Assembly (NCBI RefSeq): GCF_000770585.1
Contig: NZ_JNCF01000005.1
Span: 1 to 64,000, forward strand
Direction: 5' to 3'
Length of the DNA: 64,000 bases
Origin: Legionella norrlandica
GTDB taxonomy: Bacteria; Pseudomonadota; Gammaproteobacteria; Legionellales; Legionellaceae
Shown: positions 9,007 to 18,265 of the stretch, piece by piece
Layout: every line of letters begins with the position of its first letter
Numbering within the stretch: the stretch's first letter is position 1
Notes under the pieces: model-generated
Told to the model about the DNA's origin: nothing
Databases searched by the model: none
The model's input: only the letters and a program-made list of their open reading frames with translations
Position numbers and translations under genes: made by a program

Positions 9007-11496
9007 ATGGGAAAAGGTAAAGTTTTACGTGTTTTGGAAAATACAGTATTATCTTCTGGAGTTATTAATACTTTAGAAAGACTTCTTCCTGGTTGTAAAT
9101 TAGAATATTTTGAAGCAAAGCCCAATTATCAAAAAAGCATTGCTCGCCGAATCGAAAGTCTCCATGATGCCTTTTTGTTTATTTTAAAAGCTTATCCATT
9201 AGATCCCGAACACACTTCTCTAACTGTTGAAACTTTGAGTGCTTATGCTGAAGAATGTAAGGCAGCGTGTAATTTAAAAAAATCTACTTTAGATGATTTG
9301 CATGTTGAACTTGAAAAATATACTGCTAAATTAGTAGAGGTTATTTCAATTGCCTGGAAATGGCCCAAGGGCAGAGCAGTTAAAGAAGCCATAGCCTCTC
9401 TTAATGAAGCTGAACAATACGTATTAATGAGTAAAGGTCGGCATGATATAGCTACTTTAATGCCTATCGAACTTGAGAGCGGGACTGCGTATGTTTTGCA
9501 ACAAGATCAATCGTTGTCACCTGTTTATGGGCAATGGTTAGAGGAATTAAAGCAATTAAAAATAAGTAATTATCCTAAAACACCGATCTGGTTTCGAAAT
9601 TTGCCGGAGTATCAACAGGCTTACTATTGTAATTTACGTTTAACTCCCATTGATACAAAAAGGTTAGGGCAAGATTTAAATCAATTTTTAATGAAGTGGG
9701 GGGAAATTACAAAACAAGCACTTAATTTGAATGCTGATTTAAACCACATTCATAAAGATTTAACACCTTATCCTTCTTGGTTTAACGATTTGAGCTTAGC
9801 TCAGCAGACTATGATTCGCGCTTTGCCAGGCTGTTCTGCATATGAAATTGAATCTAATTTAAAAAAATTTAAACTATTTATGTCTGAACAAGCCAAAAAC
9901 GAGCAATACACCTCTACGTTACCATTAGTGACAAAAATTGCCCAATGGTATTGGGTGTTGCCTGAAAGGCAGCAATATTTCTTACAATATGTTCTTGAGA
10001 ATGCAGAAACCATAGAAGAGGCTGTATCTTTTCTGTCAAGCCGACATCGAACTTTGCCCGCTCCAGCAAATTATGGTGCTCATAGCTTATATTTGATAGA
10101 TGGTGAGGGTAATGAAAAGTTATTTTACGGCAAGCGATATCGATCAAGTCATATTGCAAGTCGTGATGTATTAAAATTTCCAAAGGCTGTCCAACAGCGT
10201 CATGTTGATTCAAATCTGATTAAAGTTATGGAAAATGCCAAATTGGGACAACAGAAGTTACTACAAACATTAATTAGCCCCATCCATGCAGTAGATTATA
10301 TTCCAACAGTAGTAACAGATTATTTGCCGGAATTACCCCCTGATTTGGAGCTCTATAAAATCGCTCGAGAGGCTGTTGCGCGAAGTGAACATAGGCAGGA
10401 TATTTTTCAACATAACCATCCTTTTAATGTGGCAAAGCGGTTTTATTATACTGCGGCTAATGATTCGGATAGCGAATATTTATTAAATGTTGCAGAAAGT
10501 TATGTATCTAGTATCCCAGAATTGCAGTTATTAATAGATGAGTATAAAGCAGTTCTTAATTCACCGTTGGGTTCGGCCACTTTTTGGGACTATGACGGAA
10601 GGGAGTTATTTTTAAGTTCTTTGGAAGAATTGATTATTTTAACTTTGTCTGGCTATAGTTATGGTTCCTGTGTTAGCGGTAAAGATAGAAAGGCGGTGGA
10701 GCTATTGCATACGGATGCGATGATTTTATATAAGGAAAAATATGGAGTCTGGCCTAAATTTGGTACCCCTAAAGAAGAAAAAGAGCGGATTAATTTTATT
10801 AACATTGTTGTAGATCTTTACGTCTCAAGACATCAACATGAGCTTGCAGGACAAAATGCTCCGGGTTCTGAAGGAATTAAAACTCCAGACTGGTATTGGC
10901 CACAAGACGTCGCAGCAGCAATTAACGAGCGATTGGGTACAGAAAAGGCATTATCTTATGATGATAGATTGGCAACTGATAATGAAATAAAAAATATCCA
11001 CAAAGATTTAGCCTATTATTTTTTACCAGAAAATGTATTGCATTGTATCTTAATCGCAAAACAGCTCGGTGAAAAACTATGCACTAAGCTTTATGACATA
11101 TTAAGTGCGCTAGTAAATGAAGAAAGCCGTTTTCAAAAACCAACAAAGAGCTCTTGGAAACCACGTTGGTTTCCCGATAAGGAGGACGGACCAACTGGGA
11201 TAAGAAATATCCGGGAAGTAATGCAAGATGAAAACTCTGGAAATGATAATGTGCTTCGTATGGGAAAGATATTTTTTTCTGTTCTGAAGAGGCCAGAAAG
11301 CGATTCAACCAGAACTTCAGCCACGAATTCAGTCTATGATCGCATCAGGAGCTTGTTACAACCTTTAAAAAATTCAGAGACGTTAGAAAAATTAGCTAAC
11401 GAGGCTATTTCAGAATGGCGGACTCTATTTGAGAACTCAAAAATAGAAAACGAGAGCTTAAAAAGAGAAAATACTTTTGGCTATAATAGTGTTTAG
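9007..11496 (+). CDS. sidP: SidP-type phosphoinositide 3-phosphatase, Dot/Icm effector
   Basis: 829 residues with AAGGGA ahead of ATG 9007. The diagnostic feature is a CX5R P-loop, Gly-Ser-Cys-Val-Ser-Gly-Lys-Asp-Arg-Lys, with catalytic Cys at about residue 555 and Arg at 561. This resembles the CKSGKDRT loop of SopB/IpgD/SidF lipid phosphatases. SidP (lpg0130) is known to remove the 3-phosphate from PI3P and PI(3,5)P2. The position after mmsA matches lpg0130 as I recall it. The N-terminal half is helical; the last 100 or so residues form a polar tail of the kind that often carries the Dot/Icm signal. No signal peptide or membrane span. The substrate is from knowledge of the family, not visible here. 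Confidence 0.87.
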   Translation: MGKGKVLRVLENTVLSSGVINTLERLLPGCKLEYFEAKPNYQKSIARRIESLHDAFLFILKAYPLDPEHTSLTVETLSAYAEECKAACNLKKSTLDDLHVELEKYTAKLVEVISIAWKWPKGRAVKEAIASLNEAEQYVLMSKGRHDIATLMPIELESGTAYVLQQDQSLSPVYGQWLEELKQLKISNYPKTPIWFRNLPEYQQAYYCNLRLTPIDTKRLGQDLNQFLMKWGEITKQALNLNADLNHIHKDLTPYPSWFNDLSLAQQTMIRALPGCSAYEIESNLKKFKLFMSEQAKNEQYTSTLPLVTKIAQWYWVLPERQQYFLQYVLENAETIEEAVSFLSSRHRTLPAPANYGAHSLYLIDGEGNEKLFYGKRYRSSHIASRDVLKFPKAVQQRHVDSNLIKVMENAKLGQQKLLQTLISPIHAVDYIPTVVTDYLPELPPDLELYKIAREAVARSEHRQDIFQHNHPFNVAKRFYYTAANDSDSEYLLNVAESYVSSIPELQLLIDEYKAVLNSPLGSATFWDYDGRELFLSSLEELIILTLSGYSYGSCVSGKDRKAVELLHTDAMILYKEKYGVWPKFGTPKEEKERINFINIVVDLYVSRHQHELAGQNAPGSEGIKTPDWYWPQDVAAAINERLGTEKALSYDDRLATDNEIKNIHKDLAYYFLPENVLHCILIAKQLGEKLCTKLYDILSALVNEESRFQKPTKSSWKPRWFPDKEDGPTGIRNIREVMQDENSGNDNVLRMGKIFFSVLKRPESDSTRTSATNSVYDRIRSLLQPLKNSETLEKLANEAISEWRTLFENSKIENESLKRENTFGYNSV

Positions 11497-11557
11497 CCAG
11501 GATTGGCTCACAGGTAATGGGCCAATAAATTCAGGTAAGAGGCATAATTTAGAGCAG

Positions 11558-12289
11558 TTAAAGTAAATGCTCTAAACCATAAACTAGGGTATTTAACTCT
11601 AATACTTTTTGGCAAGCCAATACTATACCGGGCATAAAACAGTGGCGATCAATGCTGTTGTGGATAATAGACAATGTTTCACCTACGCTGCCAAACATAA
11701 TTTCTTGTCGTGCCAGTAAGCCAGGTAGGCGTAGGGAGTGTATATTAATATCATGATGAGAGCCTCCACGAGCGCCAGGAATTAACTCTTTTATAGGGAG
11801 TTTGTTTTTTGGGTTTTTTCTCGCGGCAGCAATCATTTCTGCAGTTTTTAACGCAGTTCCAGATGGAGCATCTAGTTTTTGTTGGTGGTGTCCTTCAATA
11901 ATTTCTACTTCTGAAAAATATTCAGAAGCCCTAACGGCAAAAAGCATCATTAGAACAGCACCAATTGAAAAATTAGGTGCAATAATTCCGCCTATTTGCG
12001 TTTCTTCACAACGTTTCGCTAATTCCTTTATTTGTGCTTGCAAAAGACCTGAAGTTCCAATAACAGGTCGAGCACCGTGATTAATAATGGTTAAAGAGTT
12101 CTCGTAGACACAGTCGGCACGAGTTAAGTCAACAACAATTTGTGCATTGGTATCACGGATGGTTTGACCAAGATTGTCTTGTTTTGTTAGTTTTGCAACT
12201 AATTCAAATTGTTTGTGATTATCTAACGTTTCGCAAGCAAGTGATCCCATTTTACCATTGGCGCCATTAACTATGACACGTGCTAACAT
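11558..12289 (-). CDS. dapB: 4-hydroxy-tetrahydrodipicolinate reductase
   Basis: NAD(P)H-dependent step in lysine and meso-diaminopimelate synthesis. Motifs: Rossmann VIVNGANGKMG at the N-terminus, catalytic EGHHQQKLDAPSGTALKTAE, and RGGSHHDINIHSLRLPG. I chose ATG 12289 (MLARVIVNG) over the upstream TTG because GGGAG lies about 6 nt before it; this gives 243 residues. Convergent with sidP. Frame intact. Confidence 0.95.
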   Translation of the reverse strand: MLARVIVNGANGKMGSLACETLDNHKQFELVAKLTKQDNLGQTIRDTNAQIVVDLTRADCVYENSLTIINHGARPVIGTSGLLQAQIKELAKRCEETQIGGIIAPNFSIGAVLMMLFAVRASEYFSEVEIIEGHHQQKLDAPSGTALKTAEMIAAARKNPKNKLPIKELIPGARGGSHHDINIHSLRLPGLLARQEIMFGSVGETLSIIHNSIDRHCFMPGIVLACQKVLELNTLVYGLEHLL

Positions 12290-12330
12290 GTGTACTCCCA
12301 ATTAGTGATCTTGAATTTATAGAAGATAAA

Positions 12331-12525
12331 TTATTGTTTACTTTGGTGTGTTGGAGCCACAGGATTTACCGTGCGCCATGCCCAATAGGAAGCAAAAGGC
12401 CATCCAATTACTGTAGCTTGCATAATTAAGGCGACAACAGCTCCACCAGGATTGTCTTTAATCAATAATACTACCCATGGCATGGATATAGCGAGAATTG
12501 ATAATAAGATTTTTTTTATTTTCAT
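12331..12525 (-). CDS. Small two-span membrane protein, Pmp3/YqaE-like
   Basis: 64 residues with two hydrophobic segments (about 5-22 and 28-47) separated by KDNPGG, and a polar tail. The arrangement LLSILAISMPWVVLLIKD..IGWPFASYWAW resembles the Pmp3/YqaE proteolipid family of small inner-membrane proteins linked to membrane potential. It lies upstream of dapB on the same strand with a short gap and may be cotranscribed. The family call is tentative. Confidence 0.55.
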   Translation of the reverse strand: MKIKKILLSILAISMPWVVLLIKDNPGGAVVALIMQATVIGWPFASYWAWRTVNPVAPTHQSKQ

Positions 12526-12805
12526 ATTGCTTCACCATTAGTCGATATTTAATTATAAGTTTAACATATTTATTTTGTCCATCGGCTGCAATTCAGTGAA
12601 AGTTTGGCATAAAAAAGAAAGAGGACTTGCAAATGCTCAATAAACATTGTACATTGTGCGCTCATTTCTCGAGTAATTAATAGCGCAATTACACTAGCTA
12701 ATTTCAAGATATGACTATCAAATACTCAGGGTCGACTGACTTTTTCAAATTAGATAATTTTGATGATTTTCATACTTATTTATTAAACATAATAAGGGCA
12801 CCAGA

Positions 12806-13489
12806 ATGAGAAAACAGGAGCTGCACCCACGCACCGCTGTCATCAATAAGGCTCAAAAAAATAAATCAAAACGAGCGCGCTCTGAAGCTTTATTATGGCT
12901 TGCGGCAAATTTCCCTGAAGCATTTGATAATTCATTGCGTATCCGGCCATTAAAGATTGGCATTATGTCAGATATATTGCTTCATGCTGATAAAGCTGCG
13001 CAAATTGGAATTTCCAAGAGCAAATTAAGAGAAGCGGTTGTGCTTTTTACTCGTCGTCTTGATTACCTGGCATGCTTGAAGGCACGTGAAATACGAATCG
13101 ATCTGCAAGGAAATCCTGTGTCGGAAGTTACGACAGAAGAAGCAGAGCATGCTGCAACCAAAATTAAAAAGCGAGTAGAAAAAAGCGTTAAGAATGCTCG
13201 TAAATTAGTAATGGGGAAAATGCTTGGTCATCCCAATGCTCAACAAGCTATTACTTCAACAGCAAAATCGACGAATGCAGCTGAATTCCATAACGAACCT
13301 TTTTTACCTATCTACCCCCTAAGAAGTTCTGCTTATACGTCACAAAATGAGCCGACTCAGACAGCTAAGTCTCCTGTAATTATAAAACATAAAGTATCTA
13401 GACAATATGACCCTGATGCGGTAGCTCGTTTGAAAGAAAAACTTGGCTTGTCTAGAAAATCAGAAGAGAAAAAAGAGACGGCAGAATAA
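12806..13489 (+). CDS. rocC: ProQ/FinO-domain RNA chaperone, RocC-type
   Basis: 227 residues with AAGGG ahead of ATG 12806. The ProQ/FinO fold covers about residues 15-115: SEALLWLAANFPEAFDN, RPLKIGIMSDIL, KSKLREAVVLFTRRLDYL. A basic, disordered C-terminal tail follows. In L. pneumophila, RocC with the sRNA RocR represses competence genes, and this locus (lpp0148 by my recollection) fits it. The next gene starts immediately after the TAA, so translation is probably coupled. Confidence 0.8.
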   Translation: MRKQELHPRTAVINKAQKNKSKRARSEALLWLAANFPEAFDNSLRIRPLKIGIMSDILLHADKAAQIGISKSKLREAVVLFTRRLDYLACLKAREIRIDLQGNPVSEVTTEEAEHAATKIKKRVEKSVKNARKLVMGKMLGHPNAQQAITSTAKSTNAAEFHNEPFLPIYPLRSSAYTSQNEPTQTAKSPVIIKHKVSRQYDPDAVARLKEKLGLSRKSEEKKETAE

Positions 13490-14557
13490 ATGCGAATTGG
13501 GATATTATTTTTAGGTCTTCTTTTTAATTATCAATCATGGGCGGCGCCAAAATTTCTCACATCTCTACCCGCTTTTTATGGGACATATGGGACCAATGGC
13601 ACTGACTTATGTAATACAGCGAAGCATACTTTAGAGTATTTAAATAAAGGCAAAAATTACGATCCTCAAGTTATCCATGATGGAAAAGTAATTAAGATTT
13701 CTTTAGGGAGAGTTAAGAAAACATTAAAATTTATTTGTCAGAATAAAGATAAACTAAATGATCCAGTTTTTGTTAAACAGCATTTTAATTTTATTCGTTG
13801 GTATCCTGATTTAGAGAAGGCAAGGCAATTATCTTCCAATAAACCATTACTACTAAATATACCGGAAAATAAGGTTTTAATGACGAAATATTTTGTTCAT
13901 TTGGCGAATGCGAGTTCAAAGCCTACTTCTACAAGACCTTATGCCTTATATGCTCTCCCAGATGACGAACGGAATTTGACTTTAGAACAAGCAAATTTGA
14001 AACCAGGATTAATCCGTTTTAAATATGGTAAGCAATCTATTTTATCTGGCGCACTTAAAGAGAAACCTGTTACTAAATTAGCCTATTTGAGTCGTGAGGA
14101 TTTGGAAGCAGCACTCCTACAAGGCACGATCGTGGCCGATTTGGGGTCTTCTATTGGTAAAAAAATATTTAATGTTCATCGTAATAATAATATCGCTTAT
14201 GACCGTACTAAAAATCCATACCAACAAGAGCGTTTTTGGTACTTTAAAGAAGTAGATGGAATAAAAGGATATGGCAAGGATGCTGAGTATAAGATTACAG
14301 TCGAGCCCACTGTAACCTTTGCTGCTGACTTAACTGAGTTTGGCTTAGGAAAACTGCTAATGATTCAGTATCAAAATAAATCAGGAAATAAAATTACCAA
14401 AATGGGTATTTTGGCTGATACGGGAGGCGCTTTTAATAATAATTTATATCAAATTGACTATTTAGCTGGTAGTTTTCCTGGAAAAGATGCGTTATACCGA
14501 GCCACTCGAAATTTGCCTGATTATGTCGAAGCTTATTTTATGATTTTAAAGGAATGA
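13490..14557 (+). CDS. Secreted 3D-domain (MltA-like double-psi barrel) protein
   Basis: 355 residues starting at the base after the rocC stop (TAA-ATG). Signal peptide MRIGILFLGLLFNYQSWA with likely cleavage after SWA. The C-terminal third carries a 3D-domain signature, LADTGGAFNNNLYQIDY, where the Asp residues match the catalytic pocket of MltA-type lytic transglycosylases. The ERFWYFKEVDGIKGYG segment also resembles the MltA barrel. I infer a periplasmic cell-wall enzyme or carbohydrate-binding protein. It is not a standard MltA, and activity is not shown. Confidence 0.65.
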   Translation: MRIGILFLGLLFNYQSWAAPKFLTSLPAFYGTYGTNGTDLCNTAKHTLEYLNKGKNYDPQVIHDGKVIKISLGRVKKTLKFICQNKDKLNDPVFVKQHFNFIRWYPDLEKARQLSSNKPLLLNIPENKVLMTKYFVHLANASSKPTSTRPYALYALPDDERNLTLEQANLKPGLIRFKYGKQSILSGALKEKPVTKLAYLSREDLEAALLQGTIVADLGSSIGKKIFNVHRNNNIAYDRTKNPYQQERFWYFKEVDGIKGYGKDAEYKITVEPTVTFAADLTEFGLGKLLMIQYQNKSGNKITKMGILADTGGAFNNNLYQIDYLAGSFPGKDALYRATRNLPDYVEAYFMILKE

Positions 14558-14585
14558 CATAGTTAATTTTATTTAACTACATCAA

Positions 14586-16010
14586 TCAGGCAACAGAAAT
14601 AATTTCCATACAATTGGTGCCACCTGGGGTGCCAATTGTACTCCCACGCGTTAATAAAACATAACCCTTCTTTGTAAGGTATCCGGCATTGACTAATTCA
14701 TTTAAAATTTGCTGATTTAATTTCTCTAAATCGAATTGATGGAAATCAATGTATATTGGGAAAACATTATTTACTAAACTTAAACGGCCAATAGTGCGCT
14801 TATTGGCTGAGATTGCAAAAATAGGAACAGTGCTGTGCTGCCGTGATATCCACACGGCAGTATCGCCAGATTCTGTTAGGGTAATAATGGCTTGGATTGG
14901 AAAATGATTGGCGGCATGCATAGTTGCCATAGCTATTGCTTGATCAGCACGGTGGTAATGACAAGTTTCATGATCGGTGTGATAAAAAAAGCTGGCATGC
15001 TTTTCAGCACTTAAACAAATTTTATTGACCATGGTAATGACTTTCACTGGAAACAGACCGCTTGCTGTTTCAGCAGAAAGCATAACAGCATCAGTTCCAT
15101 CTAGAATGGCATTAGCAACGTCAGAAACTTCAGCGCGAGTGGGTTGAGGGTTACTTATCATAGATTCCATCATTTGTGTGGCAGTAATGACTACCTTATC
15201 TAATAATCGAGTTTGTTCTATGATGTGTTTTTGAATGGCTGGAACTTCTGCTGCTCCAACTTCAACTCCCAAATCTCCTCTGGCCACCATTATAGCATCG
15301 GCTTCTCGAATAATGTCAGTTAAATGCTCCAAAGCTTCCATGCGTTCAATTTTAGCAATAATAGGAGTTATTTTTGCTCCATATTCTTTCATTAAGGCAC
15401 GGGTATGTCGAATATCTTCAGCATCTTTGACAAATGACAAACTGATGTAATCAACTTCTGCTTCAATTGCTGTTCGTAGATCGTTTTTATCTTTTTCAGT
15501 TAAAGTTCTGGCAGCTAGGCCACCACCTTTGCGATTTAGGCCCTTCAAATCGGTTAATACTCCACCCTCCAAGACCTTACAATGGATTTTCGATTCTGAA
15601 ATTTGTGTGACTTTTAATTCAATTAATCCGTCATTAATCAAAAGATGATCACCAATGTTTAGCTCTTTGGCTAGGTTGGGATAGGCTACCGAAACCCCAT
15701 TAATGTCTCCAAGGACATCCTGTGCTATACAATCCAGTGTAAAACTTTGGCCATCCACCAAAGTTATGGAACGATTTTTAAAACGACCAATCCTTATCTT
15801 TGGTCCTTGTAAATCAGCCATCACTGCAATGGGATGATTTAGTTCCCCTGCAATTTGACGAACGAGAGTAATGAGTTTGAGAGCAGAAGAATCAGCATGT
15901 GAGAAGTTAATTCGCACTACATTGACACCGGCAGCCAGCAAAGAACGCAGGGTTTCAGGTTCTTTACTAGCTGGGCCTAATGTGGCAACAATTTTAGTTC
16001 GTCTTAGCAT
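14586..16010 (-). CDS. pyk: Pyruvate kinase
   Basis: Phosphoenolpyruvate + ADP to pyruvate + ATP. 474 residues from ATG 16010 ([15 protein letters not shown]); the upstream in-frame Met is less likely. Motifs: [18 protein letters not shown], the catalytic signature [20 protein letters not shown] and [11 protein letters not shown]. Its start overlaps the pgk stop by 17 bp, so the two are translationally coupled at the end of tkt-gap-pgk-pyk. Frame intact. Confidence 0.95.
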   Translation of the reverse strand: MLRRTKIVATLGPASKEPETLRSLLAAGVNVVRINFSHADSSALKLITLVRQIAGELNHPIAVMADLQGPKIRIGRFKNRSITLVDGQSFTLDCIAQDVLGDINGVSVAYPNLAKELNIGDHLLINDGLIELKVTQISESKIHCKVLEGGVLTDLKGLNRKGGGLAARTLTEKDKNDLRTAIEAEVDYISLSFVKDAEDIRHTRALMKEYGAKITPIIAKIERMEALEHLTDIIREADAIMVARGDLGVEVGAAEVPAIQKHIIEQTRLLDKVVITATQMMESMISNPQPTRAEVSDVANAILDGTDAVMLSAETASGLFPVKVITMVNKICLSAEKHASFFYHTDHETCHYHRADQAIAMATMHAANHFPIQAIITLTESGDTAVWISRQHSTVPIFAISANKRTIGRLSLVNNVFPIYIDFHQFDLEKLNQQILNELVNAGYLTKKGYVLLTRGSTIGTPGGTNCMEIISVA

Positions 16011-17183
16011 GCTTTGCGCGCTCCTGCAAAATAGCAACAGCAGGCAAGGTTTTTCCTTCCAGACACTCTAGAAATGCCCCACCTCCTGTGGAAATATAGG
16101 AAATTTGTTGATTTAAATCGTAAAGATCTACAGCAGCTAAGGTATCACCACCACCAGCAATGGAGAAGGCATCACTTTCTGCAATTGCTATGGCCAGAGC
16201 TCTCGTTCCATAAGCGAATTGTGGGAATTCAAAAACACCAACTGGCCCATTCCATATAATGGTATTCGCTTCGTTAATGATGTCAACGTAATCGCTTATT
16301 GTGTCTGGTCCAATGTCGAGAATCATGTCGTCCTCTGCAACATTGACAAGAGATTTATTAAAAGCGGGGCATGTTTCACTAAAAGTTTTGCCTACTACCA
16401 CATCAGTGGGCAATGGAATTCGACAGCCTTTTTCCTTTGCTAAAATAAGGATATTACGCGCTTCATCTAATAAATCAGGTTCGTAAAGCGATACACCAAT
16501 TTCAAATCCCTGGGCTTTTAAGAAAGTATTAGCAATGCCTCCCCCGGGAATAAGAAAATCTACCATTCCTACTAATTGCTTTAACAAGCTTAGTTTAGAA
16601 GATACTTTTGCTCCGCCCACAACAGCGACAATAGGACTTTTAGGCTCTTTGAGCACTTGGTCTAACGCTTCAAGTTCCCGAACTAACAAGGGGCCAGCCA
16701 CCGCAATCGGAGCATATTGAGCAACACCGTAAGTAGACGCTTGCGCTCTGTGTGCTGTGCCGAAGGCGTCCATTACAAACACATCACAGAGACTAGCCAA
16801 TTTTCTAGCTAAAGTCTCATCGTTGTTTTTTTCACCTGGATTGAATCGAACATTTTCACAGAGGACTAATTCTCCTGATTTTACATCTATACCATTCAGG
16901 TAGTTGTTGACAAATCGAACAGGATATTCCAAATTTTTCTTTAAATAATCAGCAACAGGTTCGAGAGAGAATTTTTTTTCATACCTGCCTTCCTCGGGGC
17001 GACCAAGGTGAGAGAGTACGATAACTGCTGCTCCACTATCCAAAGCTAATTTGATAGTGGGCAGGGCAGCTTGTAATCTCTGATCACTGGTTATTATGCC
17101 TCTTTGATCGGGACGTTTAAATCCTCACGAATTAGAACTCTTTTTCCAGACAGGTCAATGTCGCTCATTTTTATTAAGTTCAT
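15994..17183 (-). CDS. pgk: Phosphoglycerate kinase; one single-base deletion as sequenced
   Basis: 1,3-bisphosphoglycerate + ADP to 3-phosphoglycerate + ATP. ATG 17183 ([15 protein letters not shown]) aligns with the usual Pgk start and has AAGGG upstream. The frame breaks in the T run at 17103-17105: one more base joins [11 protein letters not shown] to RGIITSDQR and gives 396 residues. Later motifs are [17 protein letters not shown], the nucleotide-binding GPVGVFE and GGGDTLAA. As drawn, the catalytic N-terminal residues would be lost in a gene that has no second copy here, so a sequencing deletion is more likely than a pseudogene. Confidence 0.92.
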
Positions 17184-17193
17184 TGGTTATCCC

Positions 17194-18186
17194 TTAGCAG
17201 TTCATCATTTGGTGCGCTGTATCAACCATTCGGTTAGAGAAACCCCATTCGTTGTCATACCAGGCTACTATTTTGACTAAATTGCCTATGACTTTAGTTT
17301 GAGTAGTATCGAAAATAGCAGAGGCAGGGTTGTGATTAAAGTCACAAGAAACCAAAGGATCTTCATTAATTTGTAGAATTCGGCTTTTAGCCTTGCGCAT
17401 TACGTCATTGATTTCTTCGGCAGATGTTTCGCGTTTTGCCTGGAAAGTTAAATCAACAACTGATACGTTTAGAACAGGAACTCGCATAGCGAATCCATCT
17501 AACTTCCCGGCCAGCTCGGGTAAAACCAAGCCAACGGCAGCTGCAGCACCAGTTTTGGTAGGAATTATTGATTGAGTTGCAGAGCGAGCACGGCGCAAGT
17601 CTTTATGGCTGCCATCCAAAAGCATTTGATCTTTTGTATAAGCATGAACGGTATTCACTAGGCCTGATTCTATACCTATAGCGTCATGTAACACTTTGAC
17701 AACAGGGGCAAGACAGTTTGTCGTACAGGAGGCATTGGATACAATGATATCAGAGGATTTAATAACCGAGTGATTAACCCCGTATACTACTGTAGTATCG
17801 ACTCCTTTGGCTGGAGCAGAAATCAATACTTTTTTAGCACCAGCAGTAATATGACCCATTGCGGTTTCTCTATTAGTAAAGAAACCAGTGCATTCAAAGA
17901 CGATATCTATATCGAGTTGTTTCCATGGCAGTTTTGCTGGTTCTCGTTCAGCAATAACTTGAATGCTTTGCCCATCAATAATAAGCATATTGCCTTCTAT
18001 ACTGACGTCGGAACTAAAGTGACCATGAGTTGAATCGTGGCGAGTTAGATGAGCGGTAACGTCAATACCAGATAAATCATTAATTGCAACGATTTGAAAC
18101 TCATTTTGTCTATTATATTCAAAAATCGATCTTAAAATGCAACGACCAATGCGGCCATAGCCATTAATCGCGACTCGTATTGTCAT
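17194..18186 (-). CDS. gap: Glyceraldehyde-3-phosphate dehydrogenase
   Basis: 330 residues. Rossmann [11 protein letters not shown] at the N-terminus, Asp in AINDLSG favouring NAD, catalytic [12 protein letters not shown] and the closing [12 protein letters not shown]. Oxidises glyceraldehyde-3-phosphate in glycolysis/gluconeogenesis. It lies 11 bp upstream of pgk and 79 bp downstream of tkt. In some bacteria the gene in this position is epd (erythrose-4-phosphate dehydrogenase); the full CTTNC motif and the glycolytic neighbours favour gap. Confidence 0.92.
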   Translation of the reverse strand: MTIRVAINGYGRIGRCILRSIFEYNRQNEFQIVAINDLSGIDVTAHLTRHDSTHGHFSSDVSIEGNMLIIDGQSIQVIAEREPAKLPWKQLDIDIVFECTGFFTNRETAMGHITAGAKKVLISAPAKGVDTTVVYGVNHSVIKSSDIIVSNASCTTNCLAPVVKVLHDAIGIESGLVNTVHAYTKDQMLLDGSHKDLRRARSATQSIIPTKTGAAAAVGLVLPELAGKLDGFAMRVPVLNVSVVDLTFQAKRETSAEEINDVMRKAKSRILQINEDPLVSCDFNHNPASAIFDTTQTKVIGNLVKIVAWYDNEWGFSNRMVDTAHQMMNC

Positions 18187-18265
18187 ACTACTTCTCCGAG
18201 TTGAAGGTACCCTTTATACTCAGACGAACTGAGCATGCTCCTTTGAAAATTCAAAAGGAACGGGG

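Noticed and set aside
9914..10213. Minus-strand 99-codon frame inside sidP
   Set aside because: Shadow of the sidP reading frame; no start signal and no domain.
11495..11508. Short hairpin AGCCA-GGAT-TGGCT after sidP
   Set aside because: Only a 5-bp stem with no T tract; not enough to call a terminator.
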